Of a stretch of 64,000 nt of DNA, positions 1 through 10,489 are shown piece after piece. Below the pieces are notes generated by a model that searched no databases, had not been told where the DNA came from, and saw only the letters and a program-made list of their open reading frames with translations. The position numbers and the translations under genes were made by a program. The stretch covers positions 1,178,001 to 1,242,000 of the forward strand of contig NZ_CP087138.1 in NCBI RefSeq assembly GCF_021650705.1. Direction: 5' to 3'. This DNA comes from Pseudomonas sp. KNUC1026 (lineage in GTDB: Bacteria > Pseudomonadota > Gammaproteobacteria > Pseudomonadales > Pseudomonadaceae). The stretch's first letter is position 1. Every line of letters starts with the position of its first letter.

Positions 1-20
1 TCTTATCGGTCAGGCGGCCA

Positions 21-47
21 TAAAGCTCCGTCAGCTGCCGCCGATAG
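21..47 (+). promoter_or_regulatory. FliA (sigma-28) promoter of the chemoreceptor gene
   Basis: TAAA at 21-24 is followed after exactly 15 bases by GCCGATAG at 40-47. The flagellar sigma factor consensus is TAAA-N15-GCCGATAA, so only the last base differs. The site lies about 55 bases before the ATG of the chemoreceptor gene, the normal arrangement for chemotaxis genes made with the flagellar regulon. Confidence 0.8.
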
Positions 48-101
48 CCCACATGCAGGGCCGCGAATCAGCGCAGCCCATCACTTGCCGGGTCGCCCTC
101 C

Positions 102-1744
102 ATGAGCTGGTTCAAAAATCTCAAGCTAAAGCCAAAATTGCTCTCTGCCTTCGGCCTTTGTGCCCTGATCACCTTGGGTGTGGCCGGGCTGGGTGGCTCG
201 GGCATTTCCACGCTGTATGGCCAGTTGCAGGACATCGTCAGCAACAACCTGTTCTCGATCCAGAAGACCGACCTGGTCAAGGCCAACGTCATCGCCACCA
301 ACCGCGACCTCTACAAGGCCGTGGCGTTAGCGTCGGTGAAGGCTGACCCCAAAGACATCGACGCCGCCATCGCGTCGTTCAAGGACAACCAGGCCGAAGC
401 GCTGAGCAACTTCAAGCTCTACCGCGCAACCCCCCTGGAGCCGGACGAGCGCGCGGCAGGTGATGCTTTTGAAAATGACTGGCCTGCCTACGTGGCCCAG
501 ACCGACAAGGTGTTCCAGGCCCTGCAGGCCGGCGACATGCCACGCGCCACTGAGTTGCTGATGACGGCCGTGACCCCGGCGTACAAGACCGCCGTTGCCG
601 AAGTGAAGGTGATGACCGAATCCAACGCGCGGCAAGCGGGTGAGGTCGCCACCGAGTCTGACCAGACCAGCGCCAGAGTCACCCGTGCGCTGGTCATCGG
701 CAGTGCCGTGGCAGTGTTGCTGGGCATGATCCTCGGGCTGTTGATTACCCGCGCCATCACCCGCCCGCTGTACCAGTCGGTTGAAAGCGCCCGCCATGTG
801 GCCAAGGGTGACCTGACCCAGACCATTCCGGCCGGTGGTAAGGACGAGGTCGGCATGCTGCTGCGTGCGCTGGGCGAGATGCAGGGCAACCTCAAGAACC
901 ACCGTTCGGCAGATCGCCGATGCGTCCGATCAACTGGCCTCGGCTGCTGAAGAGCTCACCGTGGTGACCGACGACAGCAGCCGCGGCCTGGTGCGCCAGA
1001 ACGACGAGATTCAGCAGGCGGCCACCGCCGTCAACGAAATGACCGCAGCCGTCGAGGAAGTCGCGCGCAACGCCGCTGGTGCCTCGCCAGGTGTCGACCC
1101 AGACCGCCGAGGAGGCGCTCCAGGGCCAGCGCAAGGCGCGTGAGGCAGTCGACGCCATCGATAGCATGACCCACGGTATCAATGACTCGACCCAGCGGAT
1201 CGAAGCGCTGGCCGGGCAGATTCGTGGCATCAGCAAGGTGCTGGACGTGATTCGCGGCATCGCCGAGCAGACCAACCTGCTGGCGCTCAACGCTGCTATC
1301 GAAGCCGCCCGGGCGGGCGAGCAGGGCCGCGGCTTTGCGGTGGTTGCCGATGAAGTGCGGGCGCTGGCGCACCGTACCCAGTCCTCGACCGGCGAGATCG
1401 AGAGCATGATCAATTCGGTGCAGAGCAGCGCAGACGGCGTGGTGCAAGCCATGGCCAGCAGCCGCAGCACGGCACAGTCGACCCAGGCGTTGGCCGCCGA
1501 AGCGGGCAGGGCACTGGAGCGCATCAGCGAAGGCGTCGGCCAGATCAACGAGCGCAACCTGGTGATCGCCACGGCTGCCGAGGAGCAGGCCCAGGTGGCC
1601 CGCGAGGTGGATCAGAACCTGGTGAACATCCAGGACCTCTCGACCCAGACGGCCGCTGGCGCCAACCAGACCAATGCGTCGAGCCAGGAGCTGTCGCGGC
1701 TGGCGGTATCGTTCGGGGCGATGGTGGGGCGGTTCAAGCTCTGA
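102..1744 (+). CDS. Methyl-accepting chemotaxis protein (reading frame broken twice)
   Basis: Membrane chemoreceptor that senses a ligand in the periplasm and controls CheA. The first frame (102 to about 900) encodes a short cytoplasmic start, a first membrane helix near residues 12-32, a periplasmic helical bundle, a second helix near residues 200-220 and a HAMP domain. The frame shifts near 900, where an extra C sits in AACCACC, and again near 1088. The third frame carries the signalling hairpin ([20 protein letters not shown]) and methylation helices to the stop at 1744. With both shifts repaired the protein is about 546 residues, the usual length for this family. Transcription is probably from the FliA promoter at 21-47. 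The ligand cannot be told from the sequence. The shifts are more likely sequencing indels than decay, because domain order and conservation are complete. Confidence 0.85.
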
Positions 1745-1756
1745 TCGGTGCCTGCC

Positions 1757-1785
1757 AGGCCTGGGCAGAAAATACGCCCAGGCCT
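1757..1785 (+). terminator. Hairpin after the chemoreceptor gene, likely terminator
   Basis: AGGCCTGGGC and GCCCAGGCCT form a perfect 10-bp stem with a 9-base loop, starting 12 bases after the chemoreceptor stop codon. There is no T-run after it, so termination by this hairpin alone is uncertain. Confidence 0.45.
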
Positions 1786-1788
1786 TAC

Positions 1789-1816
1789 CCTTGTGTCATC
1801 TGGCAATGACACAAGG
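1789..1816 (+). promoter_or_regulatory. 11-bp dyad covering the Shine-Dalgarno of the following gene
   Basis: CCTTGTGTCAT (1789-1799) and ATGACACAAGG (1806-1816) are perfect inverted copies with a 6-base loop. The 3' arm contains the AAGG of the only good ribosome binding site (AAGGAAAT, 1813-1820) for the ATG at 1826. If it folds in mRNA it would hide that site; alternatively it is an operator. Confidence 0.5.
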
Positions 1817-1825
1817 AAATACCCC

Positions 1826-2308
1826 ATGACCCTGCATATCCGCCCGGCCACACCTTCCGACGCCGCGACCATCCTGCACCTGATCACTGAACTGGCGCGC
1901 TACGAAAAGGCCGAGCACGAGGTCAAGGCCAGCGTCGCCGACATCGAGCGCGACCTGGCAGACGACACCTCGGCCGCCAAGGCATTGATCTGCACCTTCA
2001 ACGGCGAGCCGATCGGCTATGCGCTGTATTTTTTCAGCTATTCCACCTGGCTCGGGCAGCACTGCATGTATCTGGAAGACCTCTATGTTTCCAGCGAGCA
2101 TCGTGGCGTGGGTGCAGGCAAGGCGATGCTGCAGCACCTGGCGCGCATTGCGGTGGAGCGTGGCTGCGGCCGGCTGGAGTGGAGCGTGCTGGACTGGAAC
2201 GAGCCGGCGATCAAATTTTACGAGAGCATCGGTGCGCGGGCGCAGGATGAGTGGGTGAAGTATCGGTTGGCGGGGGTGGAGTTGGTGGCGTTGGCTGAGG
2301 GGACCTAG
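1826..2308 (+). CDS. GNAT acetyltransferase, diamine/thialysine N-acetyltransferase type
   Basis: A 160-residue single-domain GNAT enzyme that transfers an acetyl group from acetyl-CoA to an amine. The acetyl-CoA-binding turn is EHRGVGAGKAML, near residues 91-102. The sequence LYVSSEHRGVG and the later WSVLDWNEPAIKFYESIGA match the spermidine/spermine (SSAT) and thialysine acetyltransferase branch, so the substrate is probably a small polyamine or lysine analogue. The start at 1826 is chosen because AAGGAAAT precedes it and MTLHIRPAT is a normal GNAT beginning; a GTG at 1748 would add an unlikely tail spanning two hairpins. The dyad over its ribosome binding site is described separately. Confidence 0.85.
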   Translation: MTLHIRPATPSDAATILHLITELARYEKAEHEVKASVADIERDLADDTSAAKALICTFNGEPIGYALYFFSYSTWLGQHCMYLEDLYVSSEHRGVGAGKAMLQHLARIAVERGCGRLEWSVLDWNEPAIKFYESIGARAQDEWVKYRLAGVELVALAEGT

Positions 2309-2332
2309 GTCCGCGCTTTTCAATGAGGGGCT

Positions 2333-2443
2333 GCACGTCGCCCGTTGCACGTCGCCCGGCAAGCCGGCCTCCACTCCTTGATCTACGCCGCTGGTCTGAA
2401 GTGGGAGGCCGGCTAGCCGGGCGACGTGCAACGGGCGACGTGC
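2333..2443. repeat. Long inverted pair of REP sequences
   Basis: The left arm (2333-2374) and right arm (2401-2443) are reverse complements over 42-43 bases with one mismatch and one single-base gap, around a 26-base loop. Each arm holds the REP core CGCCCGGC-A/T-AGCCGGCC, itself a small palindrome. Related REP cores recur at 11778-11802 and 11911-11935. Such pairs are typical of Pseudomonas intergenic DNA. Confidence 0.85.
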
Positions 2444-2469
2444 TACGGGGGACTTTCAACATCCAGGCT

Positions 2470-2700
2470 TCAATGAACCTGATTGCGAGATGCCGCCTCT
2501 GTGCCACCTGAAACCTGAGCGATCACCTCATCGGCCGACATCACCTCGGCATATTCCCCACCCAGAATGGCCAAGGTCATGTCATAGACCGTCTGGGCGT
2601 CCCAGTGCAGGCCGTGCTCATATTCGAAATAAATGAAATTAGCAATATTCGAAACGAAGCGGTCCCAACTCGCTCGGCCACTGCGCAGAACCGCCCTTCA
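2470..2700 (-). pseudogene. Possible 3' remnant of an unidentified coding sequence
   Basis: On the minus strand a frame stays open from about 2700 to a TGA at 2470 and reads like protein, for example FIYFEYEHGLHWDAQTVYDM and LGGEYAEVMSADEV, with Pseudomonas-like third positions. It has no convincing start and overlaps the end of the GNAT remnant in another frame. I do not recognise the product. It may be the tail of a gene whose 5' part was lost in the rearrangement that also truncated the acetyltransferase. Confidence 0.3.
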
Positions 2701-2950
2701 AGAGCCGGCCGTTGTTTCCTGCCGGCGGCACCTGCCCGGATTTTCGGTATGCCATCCCCACCGAATGCGGCGCCGTCTGGGTGAAGCCGAATTGTGCGTA
2801 GAGGTGTTGCGCCGGGCCATCGGCAATCAGGCTCACATACCCGCTTTCAGGAACTTGGGCGTCGATGTACTTAAGGATCTCGGCCATGATTCGCTTGCCA
2901 AGGCCTTTGCCCTGATGGTCGGGGAGCACAGCGATGTCCACTACCTGAAA
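2639..2950 (-). pseudogene. GNAT acetyltransferase, 5'-truncated remnant
   Basis: The translated stretch begins abruptly at VVDIAVLPDHQGKGLG, the acetyl-CoA-binding strand and loop, and continues through AQHLYAQFGFTQ, the usual C-terminal beta-bulge of GNAT enzymes. The N-terminal half of the fold is missing: the codons before it lie in the last bases of the SNF2 helicase gene in another frame and resemble no GNAT. So only about the last hundred residues remain, joined to the helicase 3' end. A deletion here, or a join during assembly, would explain it. Confidence 0.65.
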
Positions 2951-2963
2951 AAAACAGCCCCCG

Positions 2964-5231
2964 TCACACCCCAAACAACGCCTCGATATCCTCCGCCTGC
3001 CAGCGCCACTCACCGGCCTGGCCACCCTCCAGCACTCCAGCCGCCAGTGCAGCCTTCTCCCGTTGCAACTGGGCGATCTTCTCTTCCACCGTGCCGCGGG
3101 TGATGAGCTTGTAGACGAACACCGGTTTGTTCTGCCCGATGCGATAGGCGCGGTCGGTGGCTTGCTGTTCGGCAGCGGGGTTCCACCAGGGGTCGTAGTG
3201 GATCACGGTGTCGGCGGCGGTGAGGTTAAGGCCCACACCGCCGGCCTTGAGGCTGATCAGAAACACCGGCAGCTCGCCTTGCTGGAAGGCCTTGACCGGC
3301 GCGCTGCGATCGCGAGTGGCGCCGGTGAGCAGGGCGTAGCGAACCTGGCGCGCCTGCAGTTCGCGCTCGATCAGCGCCAGCATCGAGGTGAACTGCGAAA
3401 ACAGCAGCACGCGCCGGCCTTCGCTGAGCAGGCGTTCGAGCATGTCCATGAGGCTGTCGAGCTTGCCCGACGCGCTGCCCTCGGTCGGCGCCTGGCCGGC
3501 CAGGCGCAGGTCGCAGCACACCTGGCGCAGCTTGAGCAGCGCTTCGAGGATGACGATCTGGCTGCGCGCCATGCCTTCGCCTGCGAATCTCCTCGCGCAC
3601 CTTGTGGTCCAGGGCCAGGCGCACGGTTTCGTATACGTCGCGCTGGGCGTCGTTGAGTTCGACCCGATGCACGATCTCGGTCTTGGGCGGCAGCTCGGTC
3701 GCCACCTGGTCCTTGGTGCGACGCAGCAGGAAGGGGCCGATGCGGCGGTTCAGGTCGGCCAGGCGCTGGTCGTCGGCATGGCGCTCGATGGGCACGCGAT
3801 AGGTGGCGGTGAAGGCCTTGGCGTCGCCCAGCCAGCCGGGCATGAGGAAGTGGAACAGCGACCACAGCTCGCCCAGGTGGTTTTCCAGTGGCGTGCCGCT
3901 CAGGCACAGCCGCTGGCGCGCCTGAAAGCGTCGCGCGGCCTGGGCGGCCTTGGTGTTGGCGGTCTTGATGTACTGCGCCTCATCGAGCACCAGCAGGTGC
4001 AGCTGCAGGCTGGCGATCTGCTCGATGTCCTTGGGCAGCAGGGCATAGGTGGTCAGCAGCAGGTCGTAACGGTGCAGGTCGGCGAAATGCTGCTTGCGGC
4101 CGGTGCCTTGCAGGGCCAATACCTTCAGTGAAGGGGCGAAGCGTGCGGCCTCATCGAGCCAGTTGGGCACAAGGCTGGTGGGCATCACCACCATGGCCGG
4201 GCGATCGAGGCGGCCGGCTTCCTTTTCACACAGCACGTGGGCCAGGGTTTGCAACGTCTTGCCCAGCCCCATGTCGTCGGCCAGCACACCGCCAACGCCC
4301 AACGCGCGCAGGTTCTGCATCCAGGCCAGGCCTTGCAGCTGGTAGGGGCGCAGGGTGGCGTGCAAGCCCTGCGGCGGCGCCTGGCTATCGCCCAGCGGTG
4401 CGCGCAGGCGCTCGGCCAGTTCGCGCAATTGCTCGCCGCCTTGCCACTGCAACGGCAGGGCATGAAGCGCGCTCAGCTGGGGGCGTCCGGGGTTGCCAGG
4501 CGCAGCTTCTGTTCGTGGCCTTCCAGGCGGTAGAGGTCGCCGAGTGCGGCCACCACGGGTTTGAGCCGGCCCCAGGGCAGCGCCACCTGGCGAACCCGGC
4601 CATTGCCTGCGCCGTTGCCGGGCAGCGGCACGATCAATTGCTCGTCGTCACGCCGCCGCGCCACGCTCGCCGGGCGCAACAGCTCGGGGTTCAGGCGCAG
4701 CAGGTTAAGCAGGATCGGCAGCAGGCTCAGGCGCTGGCCGTCCACCTCGATGCCCAGCTCCAGTTCGAACCAGTCGCGTTCGCTGGCGTCTTCTACCGTG
4801 GCGTACCAGCCCTGAACCGGCATCAGGTCGAAGGCGAAGTTTTCTGCGTATTCGATCTGCCAGCCCTCGCCGCGCAGGCGCGGCAGCTCGCTTTGCATGA
4901 AGCGCAGCCAGGCGCCGTCACCGGCCAGCTCGTACAGTTCGCCGGCGCTTTCAGGCAACGCCTTGCTCTGGCGGGTCGCCAGTTTGAAGCCAAAGCTTTG
5001 AAGCACCTCGCGCAGCTGGCGCTCGCGTGCCGGTTGCCGTGCGACCGCCGAGCCGCGCGCGGTGATGCTGCCACTGACGAACTGGCCGTCATAGCCGAAC
5101 GCCAGGGCTGCACGGTGCTGCACCTGGCGCTGCATGCGGCCGTTGCGCGGCTCGAAGGCGCTGAATTCAACGCTGCCCAGCCACAAACGTGGCTGGGGGC
5201 AAGGGCGCGAAGGGCTTAGCGGTTCGTCCAT
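2964..5231 (-). CDS. SNF2/RapA-type DEAD/DEAH helicase (frame broken twice)
   Basis: DNA-dependent ATPase of the Swi2/Snf2 family. In order on the minus strand it has a Pseudomonas-typical N-terminal region, motif [15 protein letters not shown], motif [11 protein letters not shown], motif [20 protein letters not shown], then the C-terminal helicase lobe with [20 protein letters not shown] and the motif VI region [10 protein letters not shown]. The frame breaks near 4475, where a C appears missing in a run of five, and near 3585, where a base is extra. Joined, it gives about 755 residues. Many relatives are longer and carry an N-terminal SWIM zinc finger that is absent here. The ATG at 5231 lies only 6 bases after the mfd stop and has no clear ribosome binding site, so it may be translationally coupled to mfd or N-terminally truncated. 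Confidence 0.8.
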
Positions 5232-5237
5232 GGGCGC

Positions 5238-8200
5238 TTAGCCGGCTTCGGGGGCCAGGCGTTCGAGCAACGCCTCAAGGGTATTGAAGCGCTCGTCGGC
5301 GCGCTCCATCGGCACGCTGAAACGGAACAGCGTGGCACCTTCGAACTTGTAGCGGTTCGGCTGGCCCTGGATGAGCTTGATCAGCACCAGCGGGTCGACC
5401 GGAGTTTGCGCACCGAACTCAATGCGACCACCCTGCGGGCCGGCGTCGATCTTGACGATGCCCAGTTGCCTCGGCCTTGAGCTTGAGCAGCGTCAGGCGC
5501 ATCAGGTTCTTGGTCGGGTCCGGCAGCAGGCCGAAGCGGTCGATCATTTCCACCTGCAGGTCCTTGAGGCCTTCTTCATCGGCGGCCGAGGCAATGCGTT
5601 TGTAGAGAATCAGCCGCGCATGCACATCGGGCAGGTAGTCGTCGGGGATCAGCGCCGGCAGGCGCAGGTTGATGTCCGGCCCGCCGCCCAGCGGTTGCTC
5701 AAGGTTGGGCTGTTCGCCCTTCTGGATGGCCTTGACCGCGCGCTCGAGCATTTCCATGTAGAGGGTGAAGCCCACCGCCTGGATCTGCCCGCTCTGGCCG
5801 TCGCCGAGCAATTCGCCGGCGCCGCGGATTTCCAGGTCGTTGGTGGCCAGCACGAAGCCTGCGCCCAGGTCCTGGGTGTTGGCGATCGCCTCCAGGCGCT
5901 TTTCGGCGTCCGGGGTGATGGCCTGGCGCGACGGGGTCAGCAGGTAGGCGTAGGCCTGGTGGTGGCTGCGGCCCACGCGCCCGCGCAACTGGTGCAACTG
6001 GGCCAGGCCGAACTTGTCGGCGCGCTCGATGATGATGGTGTTGGCGCTGGGCACGTCGATGCCGGTTTCGATGATGGTCGAGGCCACCAGCACGTTGAAG
6101 CGCTTGTGGTAGAAGTCGCTCATCACCTGTTCGAGCTCGCGCTCGCGCATCTGCCCGTGGCCGATGCCGATACGCGCTTCGGGCACCAGTTCGGCGAGGT
6201 CTGCCGCGCATTTCTCGATGGTTTTCACATCGTTGTGCAGGAAGTACACCTGGCCGCCACGCAACAGCTCACGCAACAGCGCCTCCTTGATGGTGCTCTT
6301 GTTCTGCTCCATGACGAAGGTGCGCACCGACAGGCGCCGGGCCGGCGGGGTGGCGATGATCGACAGGTCGCGCATGCCCGACATGGCCATGTTCAAGGTG
6401 CGCGGGATGGGCGTGGCGGTCAGGGTGAGGATGTCGACCTCGCTGCGCAGCGCCTTGAGCTGCTCCTTCTGGCGCACGCCGAAACGGTGTTCTTCATCGA
6501 TGATGGCAAGGCCCAGCTGCTTGAACTTGACGTCTTCGGACAGCAGCTTGTGGGTGCCGATGACGATGTCGATCTTGCCCTCGGCCAACTCCGCCACCGC
6601 AGCGTCGACTTCCTTGGCCGACTTGAAGCGGCTCATCACCTCCACCCGCACCGGCCAGTCGGCGAAGCGGTCGCGGAAGCTGTTGTAGTGTTGCTGGGCG
6701 AGCAGGGTGGTGGGCACCAGCACTGCCACCTGGCGGCCGCTGTGCACGGCGATGAACGCTGCGCGCATGGCCACTTCGGTCTTGCCGAAGCCGACGTCGC
6801 CGCACACCAGGCGGTCCATCGGCCTGGGCGCAAGCATGTCGGCACGCACGGCTTCGATGGCGCTGTACTGGTCGGGGGTTTCCTCGAAGGCGAAGCCTGC
6901 GCTGAAGGTCTGGTAGTCCAGCGCCGGGTCGGCGAAAGCGTGGCCTTTGCGTGCAGCACGGCGCGCATAGATGTCGAGCAGCTCGGCGGCCACGTCGCGC
7001 ACCTGCTCGGCCGCCTTGCGCTTGGCCTTTTGCCAGGTTTCCGAGCCCAGCCGGTGCAAGGGGGCCAGGGCATCGTCGCTGCCGGTGTAGCGCGCGATCA
7101 GGTGCAGGCTGGCCACCGGCACGTAGAGCTTGGCTTCGTCGGCGTAGGCCAGGGTGAGGAATTCGGCAGCCTGGCCATCGATCTCCAGAGTCGCCAGGCC
7201 CAGGTAGCGGCCCACGCCGTGGTCGATGTGCACCACCGGGGCGCCTTCGCGCAGTTCGGTGAGGTTCTTGATCACCGCGTCGCTGCTGGCGTCGTTGCGC
7301 TTGTCGCGGCGCCGGCGCTGCATCACTCGTTGGCCGAACAGCGGGCTTTCCGGAACCAGCGCAAGGGCCGGCTCGTGCAGGCACAGGCCTTCTTCCAGCG
7401 GTGCGAGGGTGATGGCCAGGCGATCATCGCTGCTGACGAACTCTTCCCAGCTGTCTACGCCCTTGGGCCGCAGCTTCAGGCGTTCGAGCAGTTCCAGCAG
7501 CACCTCACGGCGGCCAGCCGACTCGGCGGTGAACAATACCCGGCCAGGGAACTGGTCGAGAAAGGTCGCCAGCGCACTCATGGGCTGGCTGGCCTTGGCT
7601 TCGATGGCCAGGTTCGGCAGCGGCTCGCAGGGCACGCTTGCCTTGCCGCCTTCGACTTCGCGCCCTGCAACTACCCGCGGCCAGGCTTTGAGGCGAGCGA
7701 AGCAGTCTTCGACCGGAAGAAACAATTCAGCAGGCGGTAATAAAGGCCGCATGGGGTCGATCCGGCGCTCTTCGAAGCGGCCGCGCACATCGCTCCAGAA
7801 CTGCTCGGCCGCCTGCTCGATACCAGGCAGGGAAATCACCTGCGTGCCTTCAGGCAGGTAGTCGAACAGCGTTGCGGTGCTTTCGAAGAACAGCGGCAGG
7901 TAGTACTCGATGCCGGCCGGGGTGATGCCGCTGTTGAGATCCTGGAAGATCGGGCTCTTGCGGAAGTCCACGTCGAAGCGTTCACGAAAGCGCGCCTTGA
8001 AGCGGGTGACCGCGTCTTTCTGCAGCGGGAACTCCCGCGCCGGCAGCAGCCGCACCGACTCGACCTTGTCCACCGAGCGCTGGGTCTCGGGGTCGAAGGT
8101 GCGCAGGGTTTCGATCTCGTCGTCGAACAGGTCGATGCCGGTAGGGCAGGCGGCTGCCCATGGGGAACAGGTCGATCAGCGCGCCGCGCACGGTGAATTC

Positions 8201-8694
8201 GCCGTGCTCGTAGACTGTGTCCACGTAGCGGTAGCCGGCCGCTTCCAGGCGCGTGCGAGTCTGCTCCACGTCGAGTTTCTGGCCCACGTCCAGCACCAGG
8301 CTGCTGCCCAGCAGGAACTGCGTCGGTGCCAGGCGATGGAGCGCCGTGGTGATCGGCACTACAAGCACGCCGTGGGCGAGTTCAGGCAGGCGATAAAGGC
8401 TGGCGATGCGCTGCGAGACGATGTCCTGGTGCGGGGAGAACAGGTCGTACGGCAGGGTTTCCCAGTCGGGAAAGTGCAATACCGGCAGCTGCGGTGCGAA
8501 GAAGCGCAGCTCCTGCTCGAGGCGGTCGGCGCTCTGGCTGTCGGCGGTGAGCAGCAAGGTGAAGCGCTGCGCAGCACTTGCAGCTTCGGCGATGGCCAGG
8601 GCAGGGCCGCGCCGTGCAGGCCGCTCCAGGTCTGTTTGCCAATGGACGCGGCAGCGGCCGCAGTGGGCAGGGGCGGAAGGCGCAATACAGGCAC
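5238..8694 (-). CDS. mfd: Transcription-repair coupling factor Mfd (frame broken three times)
   Basis: Removes RNA polymerase stalled at lesions and recruits UvrA. It starts at GTG 8694 (VPVLRLPPLP) behind GGAGT. The N-terminal UvrB-like module has LHFPDWETLPYDLFSPHQD; the RNA-polymerase-interacting domain has VVHIDHGVGRYLGL; the translocase has GDVGFGKTEVAMRAAF, IIDEEHRFGVRQKEQ, LTATPIPRTLNMAMSGMRD and GRVGRSHHQAYAYLL; the C-terminal TRCF domain ends at TAA 5238. Breaks lie near 8605 (a G missing), 8145 (one extra base) and 5473 (one extra G). Repaired length is about 1150 residues, as in other Pseudomonas. Three independent breaks in this conserved gene are the strongest sign that the indels are technical. 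Confidence 0.93.
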
Positions 8695-8842
8695 GGTCAG
8701 GGTGCACTCCTGGCGAACGAACGGGCTTTCAGAAGAGATCAACCACTATACCGGCCAGGAGTGCCGGCTGTCAGGCCTGGCAGGCGCATGCGAGCTTCCG
8801 CGGCCCTGGCGCGGTCTATGCAGCCGTCGTCAGTGCGGTAGA

Positions 8843-8872
8843 TTGCTATTCAAACAGGGGCACGTTCATAAT
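8843..8872 (+). promoter_or_regulatory. Candidate sigma-70 promoter of gap
   Basis: TTGCTA (8843-8848) and CATAAT (8867-8872) are 18 bases apart, about 40 bases before the gap start, in the space between the divergent mfd and gap genes. The match is moderate; no other pair in this gap is better. Confidence 0.4.
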
Positions 8873-8912
8873 GTAGCCCCGTTTTTCATCCCCTACATGT
8901 GGAAGGTTCCCC

Positions 8913-10368
8913 GTGACTCAGAAGCCCGACCAGTGCCTTGGTGAATGGATTGATCGTGAAGCGCTCGCGGAGGCGATGATCCCGCTCATTGGCCAGCTTT
9001 ACCGCAACAACAACGTGGTGAGCTCGATTTTCGGCGTAAGCCTGATCAACCGCTCTGTCATTCAGATCCTCAAGGCCCACCCGCTTCGCCCGCCACCGCC
9101 AGGCTGACGAGCACGAGCTGTCGGTGCATGAAACCTTCCCGCTGATCAAAGCGATGAGCGAGCTCAAGCTCGGCGCCGCCTCGGTCGACCTGGGCAAGCT
9201 TGCAGAAAAATTCAAGGCCGAAGGCAACGGCCGCAGCGCCGACCAGTTCGTGCGTGAAGAGCTGGCCGAAGTCGTCGGCAAGCAGACCACCACCCTGGGC
9301 GTGCGCAAGGGCCAGGACGTCGTGCTGTACGGTTTCGGCCGCATCGGCCGCCTGCTGGCGCGCATCCTGATCGAAAAAACCGGCGGCGGCGACGGCCTGC
9401 GCGTTCGCGCCATCGTGGTTCGCCAGGGCTCCAAGGACGACCTGGCCAAGCGCGCCAGCCTGCTGCGCCGCGACTCGGTCCACGGCACCTTCGAAGGCAC
9501 CATCCAGGTCGACGAAGAGCACAACACGCTCAACGTCAACGGCAACCTGATCCAGGTGATCTACGCCAAGAGCCCGGCCGAGGTGGACTACACCCAGTAC
9601 GGCATCGAGAACGCGCTGATCGTCGACAACACCGGCGTATGGCGTGACGCCGAGGGCCTGCAACAGCACCTGGCCTGCCCAGGCGCTGCCCGCGTGGTGC
9701 TCACCGCGCCAGGCAAGGGCAAGCTCAAGAACATCGTGCACGGCATCAACCATGGCATCATCGAAGACAGCGACCAGATCATCTCGGCGGCGTCCTGCAC
9801 CACCAACGCCATCGTGCCGGTGCTCAAGGCAGTGAATGATCAATATGGCATCGTCAACGGCCACGTCGAAACCGTTCACTCCTACACCAACGACCAGAAC
9901 CTGATCGACAATTTCCACAAGGGGTCGCGCCGTGGCCGCAGCGCCGCGCTGAACATGGTCATCACCGAAACCGGTGCTGCCACCGCAGCCGCCAAGGCCC
10001 TGCCTGAACTGGCCGGCAAGCTGACCGGCAACGCCATTCGCGTGCCCACGCCGAACGTGTCGATGGCCATCCTCAGCCTGAACCTGGAAAAGGCAACCAG
10101 CCGCGAAGAGATCAACGAGTACCTGCGCGATGTGTCGCTGCACTCGGAGCTGTCCAAGCAGATCGACTACGTGGATTCCAGCGAAGTGGTTTCCACTGAC
10201 TTCGTCGGCTCGCGTTACGCCGGTGTGGTCGATGCCCAGGCCACCATCGTCAACGACAACCGCGTGAACCTGTACGTGTGGTACGACAACGAGTTCGGCT
10301 ACAGCTGCCAGGTGGTGCGCGTGCTCGAGGACATGGCGAAGGTCAACCCGCCAGCGTTCCCGCATTGA
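8913..10368 (+). CDS. gap: Glyceraldehyde-3-phosphate dehydrogenase, long form (frame broken once)
   Basis: Oxidises glyceraldehyde 3-phosphate with NAD(P). This is the long Pseudomonas type of about 484 residues with a roughly 120-residue N-terminal extension. GTG 8913 follows GGAAGG at a good distance. Near 9077 an extra C in a CCC run breaks the frame: the first frame ends in an unrelated tail and the second resumes at HELSVHETFPLIKAMSELKL. The Rossmann motif is VLYGFGRIGRLLARIL, the catalytic cysteine lies in SAASCTTNAIVP, and WYDNEFGYSCQVVRV is the usual C-terminal signature. A strong terminator follows. It lies back to back with mfd. Confidence 0.92.
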
Positions 10369-10390
10369 TGCACGGCTGATGCAATGACGG

Positions 10391-10417
10391 CGCCCCGGTC
10401 ATTGACCGGGGCGTTTT
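10391..10417 (+). terminator. Rho-independent terminator of gap
   Basis: CGCCCCGGTC (10391-10400) and GACCGGGGCG (10404-10413) form a 10-bp stem with a 3-base loop, followed by TTTT. It begins 23 bases after the gap stop. Confidence 0.9.
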
Positions 10418-10489
10418 CGCTTCTGGTCAGGCGTCGCCCGTTACACGGCCTCCCGCTGGTTTTTTGTGGTGTGATGGTTTTGCTCCGTC

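Noticed and set aside
5371..7740. Open frame of 789 codons on the plus strand opposite mfd
   Set aside because: It is the antisense shadow of a GC-rich conserved gene: its composition (many H, Q, G, A, V) is typical of such shadows, and mfd on the other strand has all family motifs. The same holds for long frames opposite argininosuccinate-lyase-like, lolC, trpE-like, FAD oxidoreductase and M48 genes.
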